Origin: Melaminivora jejuensis
GTDB taxonomy: Bacteria; Pseudomonadota; Gammaproteobacteria; Burkholderiales; Burkholderiaceae_C
Assembly (NCBI RefSeq): GCF_017811175.1
Contig: NZ_JACWIJ010000002.1
Coordinates: 496,001 to 560,000 of the forward strand
Length of the DNA: 64,000 bases
Direction of reading: 5' to 3'
Part shown: in pieces, positions 59,488 to 64,000 of the stretch
Numbering within the stretch: the stretch's first letter is position 1
How the letters are laid out: every line of letters starts with the position of its first letter
The notes under the pieces: model-generated
Told to the model about the DNA's origin: nothing
Seen by the model: the letters and a program-made list of their open reading frames with translations, nothing else
The model's database searches: none
Made by a program: the position numbers and the translations under genes

Positions 59488-60128
59488 CGGGCCAGCCTTC
59501 AGTCGCAAGCGGGAAGGCCCGAGGTCAAATTTGAAAGATGCTGCTTTGGCGCTCTCATTTGCGTTGCACAACTCTCCCAGGCCGTGCTACGCTCGCCCTC
59601 ATGCATGGTTTGCTAGGGCCATGCACCACTTTCCAACACCGCTTTTGCGGAAATGTCTGGCAACTCTCGACCCGCAATGGGCGAAAGAAACGGCAGCTTC
59701 GGCTGACCCGTTTTTTTTGTTGCGCCCACTGCCCTATAGGGGTAGTGCGCTTTTTTGGAATTCACAACAGATCAACACAGAGTGCCTGATTTAGGTCGAA
59801 TTCCTCAATGGCGACAAGCACTTACGCGCTTCGTTCAACACAGAGGCGGGCACAGAACCTGTTTATTGAATGATTTCGGCACTGAACTGCTGAAAATTTG
59901 AGCAACTTTGGTGTTGTTCTTGGCGGCTTGTGTGCTGCGTTTGGTGTGGCGCTGCGTGTGTGCTGCGGCTGTTTGTCGGGTGGTGCTGTTGGTGGTTCTG
60001 GTGCGAGGGAAAGCGTGCTGTGACTGCTGGGGTGCTGACGGTGAGTGGCTGTGGTGCTGCGCTGCGATCAGGGCTTGCTGGCGCTGGTGCTGGTGGCTGT
60101 TGGTTGGCAACGATGAAAGGAGGAGATT
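59488..60128. other. Low-complexity GC/GT-rich intergenic region
   Basis: No gene is supported. From about 59910 the plus strand is a G/T-rich, TG- and GCTG-rich low-complexity stretch that leads into repeat copy B. Frames here are Pro/Ser/His-rich on the other strand and look like composition effects. Confidence 0.45.
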
Positions 60129-60623
60129 GCGGGCTGCAAGGTGGGCTTGCTGGGGAGTGATGGGTGTGAGGGAGTTGGCGCTTTGCTGGCTCTTTGTGGC
60201 ACCCTGCAGCTATGGAGATAGGGGAACCTGCTGGATAGGCGTCCAGTGCGCGTGAGGGCTTGCCGAGTGTGGCGGGAGGTAGCGTGTAGGTTGGGTTCAC
60301 GGCGGTGGTCTCGCAACCACGGGGGTCTGTTGGCTCTCGAAATAGCGGCTGGCCCGGTCTAGGGTGCTTTTCCAGGCGTCTGGGTTCTTCGGAGCTACGG
60401 GTTATGGAGGTCGCATTACCGTAAGGGTGCGGGCGTACAGTCGTGACACGGGCTGTACGTAGCGGTTAGGTTTCTTCAAGTGGGGTGTCGGGGGTGCAAA
60501 TCCCCTCCCTTTCCAACGGGGTGAAGTTGGCGCGGAGCTGGCAGGCGTACTGCTGGCGCAGGGAGGCGTTTTGGTCGCCTCGGGGTAGTTGCGCCTGATC
60601 GGTTTTTGGGGATTGGCGCTTTG
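60129..60623. repeat. Hairpin-rich ~495 bp direct repeat, copy B
   Basis: It matches 2-497 with one substitution and one missing G (G4 at 60582-60585 against G5). All hairpins of copy A are conserved. At its right end the match stops exactly where the ISL3 end scar begins, so the original right part was lost in an IS event. Confidence 0.65.
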
Positions 60624-60652
60624 TCAGATTCCACACGAATCGACGAGGAGCC
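60624..60652. mobile_element. ISL3 solo end scar (29 bp)
   Basis: TCAGATTCCACACGAATCGA and the following CGAGGAGCC equal the left terminal repeat of the ISL3 element, inverted. No other part of the element is next to it. It marks a deletion junction beside repeat copy B. Confidence 0.75.
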
Positions 60653-61056
60653 ATGCGCGAACAGCGAGGTTATCGGAGTCCGACCGATGCCTCCGATCGA
60701 AGTTCGCAAGCAATGCACCAGATCTTGATCCGGTTGAATTGGAATGCTTTGAATTCTCGTTGTGTGCTGCCATAAGGCGGCATTTGCACGCTGGTGCTGT
60801 GCACAAGCCCAGGATTTAAGTTGACCCGCCGGCAATTTGTTGTGGACCTGTCTTCGGAAAGTACGGCCGACGAACGCTTGTGCTTTCTCGTCGACTGGCG
60901 TTGGTCTGGCCTGCATGCAAGGCCCGAAGCAAAATGCCCCGCACAGCTACGCCGCTTGAACCTCGCGAACGCTGGCTGTTTCAACTCGATGGCGGGTATT
61001 GGGGGTAAAGGGATCGAGATTGATCCATGCGCCCCCATCGGCCCCGACTGACTACA
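60653..61056. other. Region without supported gene
   Basis: Frames exist on both strands (for example minus 60670-61038, which contains SEDRSTTNCRRVNLNPGLVH), but none has a recognisable domain or a good start. I take it as non-coding or decayed DNA between the ISL3 scar and the copper region. Confidence 0.4.
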
Positions 61057-61404
61057 TTAACCAGGAGAGTAGAGGCGCAGACGCGCATCGCGTTCGGCAG
61101 GCGACTCGCTCAGCAGTTCTTTTATCACTTGCTGACGCGTCTTGCCGGGACCTGCATCGGGCGTGCGAATCGGGTAGTTGCTTTCGCCGTAGGAAAGGCG
61201 GCCTTGCTGCATAGCAGCCTCTGCTTCTGCCTTGACTTGGGCGCGGGTTTTATCGCTCTTGAAGTGCTCTAGGTGAACAATGACGCCCTTTTCATTGTTG
61301 GCAGGATGCTCGTATGCTGCGAAAACCATCCCCGGAAGGCCCAGGGCAGCCACTGCGGCCGCGGCGGCGATCATGGAAGAAAGGGAGAGGCGTTGTTGGG
61401 TCAT
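61057..61404 (-). CDS. Secreted DUF4148 protein
   Basis: A 115-residue protein with a signal peptide (IAAAAAVAALGLPGMVFAAY, cleavage near residue 30). The mature part ends with the DUF4148 repeat pattern: KTRAQVKAEAEAAMQQGRLS, YGESNYPI and KTRQQVIKELLSESPAERDA. Small DUF4148 proteins are common in Burkholderiales near metal-resistance loci, where their job is unknown. It lies after copS on the same strand with a 147-bp gap. Intact. Confidence 0.8.
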   Translation of the reverse strand: MTQQRLSLSSMIAAAAAVAALGLPGMVFAAYEHPANNEKGVIVHLEHFKSDKTRAQVKAEAEAAMQQGRLSYGESNYPIRTPDAGPGKTRQQVIKELLSESPAERDARLRLYSPG

Positions 61405-61551
61405 GATTGAAGCTCCTGACGAAGGTGGATGAAACTTGCATCTCTCATGCCTTGGTTAGGCGCTGAGGAGATGTGTTCATGGTAGAAACCCCTACCCAAC
61501 AAAACCTAGACAGCCGAATGACATTTCCGACAGCTTTCCTCGTGGTCAGCG

Positions 61552-62952
61552 TCATGCTTGGATCGCACGATGCGGAAACACCAGGGCAAAGCATGTACGT
61601 CCATTGGATGATGTGACGGTGACGCGGCCGCCGTGGGCCTCGGCGATGGCGCGCGTGATGGCCAAACCCAAGCCTGATCCGTCGGTGTCCGGATGGGGCC
61701 TGGAAGCATCGGCGCGGTAGAAACGGTCGAATAGCCGGGGCAGAATCTTGGCGTCGATGTCGGCACCGGTGTTCTCCACGGCCACTGTCGTGGCCTGTGC
61801 TGTGGCGGCGATGCGGATGGTGACATCCCCGGCCTCGGGAACGTGGCGCAGGGCGTTGGACAGCAGGTTGCTGACCGCGCGGCGAAACATCAGGCGGTCG
61901 CCTTCGATCTCGCCATCGCCTTCCACCCGCAGCCGGATGCGCTTTTCCTCGGCCACGGCCTCGTAGAAGTCGAGCAGCGCCAGCCCGTCCTGGCGGGCGG
62001 AAAACCGCTCCTTGTGCGGCAGATCCACGCCCCGCTCGGTCTTGGCCAGCAGGAGCATGTCGGACACCATGCGCGCCAAACGCTGAAATTCCTCGGCGTT
62101 CGATGCCAGGATGTCGCGGTAGGTTGCGGCATCGCGCTTGGTCGCCAGCGCCACCTGCGTTTGCGTCAACAGATTGCTGATGGGGTGCGCAGCTCGTGTG
62201 CCAGGTCCGACGCGAAATCAGTAAGGCGCTGGAAGTCCTCCTGCAGCCGATCCAGCATACGGTTTAGCTCTTGCGCCAGGTCGGCCATTTCCACCGGTAC
62301 GGCCTGCACGGGCATGCGCTCGCCGAGCTTCTGGCCTGTCACCTTGGCGGCCCGTGACTTCATGTCGCGCAAGGGCGCTAGCCCCTGGCGCGCGGCGAAC
62401 CACGAGAGCAGGCCGCAGATGGCGATGGCGGCGAGCACATACAGGGCGAGGCTGCGCCGCAGGCGGTCGAGAAACTGCGTGTGGTGATCCGTATCCGCAG
62501 CGATCCAGACCATCAGGGGGGGCTGGAGTAGGCAGGGGGGCCTTGAAGACCAGTGTATGGAACCGGGCACCGTCGTGCCGCAATACCCCGAACACCTGGT
62601 TTTCACCGGCGTGCGGGGTCTTGTCGCCGCGCATGGTGGGGATGAACCCTCGGGATTGAAAGACCACCGCTCCTTGTCCATCCTGGACCTGGGCGTAGAG
62701 ATCATGGTGATAGCTCAGCGCTTCGCCCAGTCGCCGGCGAGCGTCGTCCGCCGAGTTGGCATTGCGCAGAATATCCTCGATCAGGTGTTGCTTGTCTTGC
62801 AGCGCCATCCGATCAAGCTCGACGAAATGCCGCTCGGTTTCTACCAAGAACAAGGCGCCCAGCCCCAGCACCACCGAGGCCGCCACCGCGGTAAATAGCA
62901 GGGTCAGGCGCTGCGTCAGCGGCAACTGACCCCAACGAACCCGCAACGCCAT
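61552..62952 (-). pseudogene. copS: Copper sensor histidine kinase CopS, two frame breaks
   Basis: One protein of about 466 residues spread over three frames. N-terminal membrane helix (LTLLFTAVAASVVLGLGALF), periplasmic domain, second helix (ALYVLAAIAICGLLSWFAAR), HAMP, then DHp with the phospho-acceptor His in FASDLAHELRTP, and an ATPase with GSGLGLAITRAIAEAHGG. The frame breaks are at a G7 run (62516-62522), which should be six or nine, and a G4 run (62182-62185), one short. Both are run-length errors. The kinase senses periplasmic copper and phosphorylates CopR. Its start directly follows the copR stop. Confidence 0.82.
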
Positions 62953-63642
62953 CTACTCCTCCTGCGGAACGTCGAGCACATAACCCATGCCGCGCACGGT
63001 CTGGATGAGCTTGACCGAGTGGCCCTCGTCAATCTTCATGCGCAGTCGTCGCATCGCCACCTCGATGACATTGGTGTCGCTGTCGAAGTTCATGTCCCAC
63101 ACCTGCGATGCGATCAGGGAGCGTGGCAACACCTCGCCGTGGCGACGCATCAGCAGTTCCAGCAGGCCGAACTCCTTGGCCGTCAGGTCCACGCGCTTGC
63201 CGTTGCGCGAGACCCGGCGGCGCAGCAGATCCAGCTCCAGATCGGCGACACGCAATAGGGTGCCTTCGTTGCCCGCCGGGCCGCGGCGCAAGATGATGCG
63301 CACCCTGGCCAGCAGTTCCGCAAACGAGAACGGCTTGACCAGATAGTCGTCGGCGCCAAGCTCCAGTCCCTTGACGCGGTCTTCCACCTGGTCGCGTGCG
63401 GTCAGGAACAGCACTGGCATTTGCAGGCCGCGCTCGCGCAGCGATTGCAGCACCTGCCAGCCGTTCAGCCCGGGCAGCATGACATCCAGGATCACGAGGT
63501 CGTAGGCACCGTGCAAGGCCATGTGCAGCCCATCGGTACCATGGGGCACCAGGTCCGCGACATACCCGGCCTCGCTCAAGCCCTGGCGCAAATATTCACC
63601 CGTCTTGGGCTCGTCTTCGACGATCAGTATCTTCACCCGCAT
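62953..63642 (-). CDS. copR: Copper response regulator CopR (OmpR family)
   Basis: A 229-residue response regulator. The receiver domain has the acidic pocket Asp10/Glu11 ([13 protein letters not shown]) and the phospho-site Asp53 ([13 protein letters not shown]), then Lys104 ([13 protein letters not shown]). The winged-helix domain ends with [18 protein letters not shown] and [12 protein letters not shown]. It activates copper-resistance genes, here probably the divergent gene from 63791. The copS start abuts its stop, so both are co-transcribed. Intact. Confidence 0.9.
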   Translation of the reverse strand: MRVKILIVEDEPKTGEYLRQGLSEAGYVADLVPHGTDGLHMALHGAYDLVILDVMLPGLNGWQVLQSLRERGLQMPVLFLTARDQVEDRVKGLELGADDYLVKPFSFAELLARVRIILRRGPAGNEGTLLRVADLELDLLRRRVSRNGKRVDLTAKEFGLLELLMRRHGEVLPRSLIASQVWDMNFDSDTNVIEVAMRRLRMKIDEGHSVKLIQTVRGMGYVLDVPQEE

Positions 63643-63699
63643 GCTCCGTTAAAGGTTCCCACATCAGTGTGCCGCGTTGGATGGCTGCCAACACGAAGC

Positions 63700-63714
63700 T
63701 GACAAGAATGTAAT
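63700..63714 (+). promoter_or_regulatory. Candidate cop box (CopR site)
   Basis: TGACAAGAATGTAAT resembles the CopR/CusR box (TGACA-n-TGTAAT type). It lies between divergent copR and the downstream secreted-protein gene, so phosphorylated CopR could act on both. Confidence 0.6.
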
Positions 63715-63790
63715 GTTGCAAACATCTTGCTGAAAGGGCGGGCTTTCCAGAATCTCCGACGTGAGATCAAAGATGCTTTCAGAGGAGACC

Positions 63791-64000
63791 ATGGCCCATT
63801 CCCATCACCTGCCATCCTTCAGGGCCCTGTTGCCTTGGGCACTGGCGTTGTTCGCAGGGGCGGCTTTTGCACAAGCCCCGGCAGATACCGAAGCCCCCCA
63901 GCCTTCACTGCCGACGAAGCTGCAGTATTCGTCCGCCATCGGTGCGTACCAGGCCTATGCGGATCAACAGGTGCAATCCTGGCGCGAAGCCAATGATCGT
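63791..64000 (+). CDS. Secreted copper-locus protein, incomplete at window end
   Basis: The first 70 residues only. The start ATG follows AGAGGAG. A signal peptide is visible (RALLPWALALFAGAAFAQAP). The mature part begins TEAPQPSLPTKLQYSSAIGA, then YQAYADQQVQSWREANDR at the edge. Small proteins with such a YQAYADQ and W-x-x-AND pattern are found ahead of copper/silver efflux (cus-type) genes in related bacteria. The exact identity cannot be given. It is divergent from copR with a cop box between them. Confidence 0.65.
   Translation, partial: MAHSHHLPSFRALLPWALALFAGAAFAQAPADTEAPQPSLPTKLQYSSAIGAYQAYADQQVQSWREANDR

Noticed and set aside
60653..61056. Minus-strand 122-residue frame as a gene
   Set aside because: It has no domain, no good start, and the same strand carries a second overlapping frame of equal quality.

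Overview
The window looks like an accessory island of a GC-rich betaproteobacterium, most likely a Burkholderiales member of the Comamonadaceae type. This is inferred from codon style, the IS families, and the CopRS/mer/cad gene versions; no rRNA or tRNA gene is present to confirm it. The DNA is dominated by insertion sequences, toxin-antitoxin modules, anti-phage-type genes and metal resistance.

Layout. 1-500: a GC-rich segment full of hairpins, repeated in the same orientation at 60129-60623, so the two copies bracket the island. 1087-2418: an inactivated IS256-family element. 2419-4355: a phage tail-gene remnant holding a PIN-domain toxin-antitoxin pair, cut by an IS4-family element (4356-5604). 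5659-6723: an old yellow enzyme. 7001-32032: a defence-type region with a SEC-C protein that has a nuclease-like core, a giant Mrr-like/STAND NTPase, an SbcC/SbcD-like ATPase and phosphoesterase pair, an AbiE system, and a 2.1 kilo-residue DUF1998 helicase next to a RelE-like/UvrD fusion. It is cut by IS5- and ISL3-family elements. 32119-37461: IS scars, a truncated nuclease-like gene, a HigBA-like pair, an integrase fragment and a second, deleted IS256 copy. 37509-40741: a RecG-like helicase, an AlpA-type regulator and an orphan gene. 41527-48491: a Tn21-type unit with three 38-bp inverted repeats and no transposase, carrying cadmium (cadA/cadR) and mercury (merRTPADE) resistance. 49001-55797: a type I restriction-modification system with a DUF2971 gene inside. 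56262-58302: a second IS4-family copy and a RelB/YafQ-type pair. 59393-59487: five 20-bp palindromic iterons. 61057-64000: a copper-sensing region (DUF4148 protein, copS, copR and the start of a secreted protein).

Functionally the window joins genome defence (restriction-modification, AbiE, STAND NTPase, helicases), stability modules and metal detoxification. The mer and cad units each keep their own MerR-type divergent promoter with the expected long spacer.

Quality warning. At least eleven genes are broken by a one-base length error in a short G, C or T run. Restoring one base per run gives textbook lengths (MerA 561 aa, MerE 78 aa). Many of the apparent pseudogenes are therefore probably sequencing or assembly artefacts. 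In contrast, the IS256 nonsense codons, the IS4 internal lesion and the IS deletions look like real mutations.
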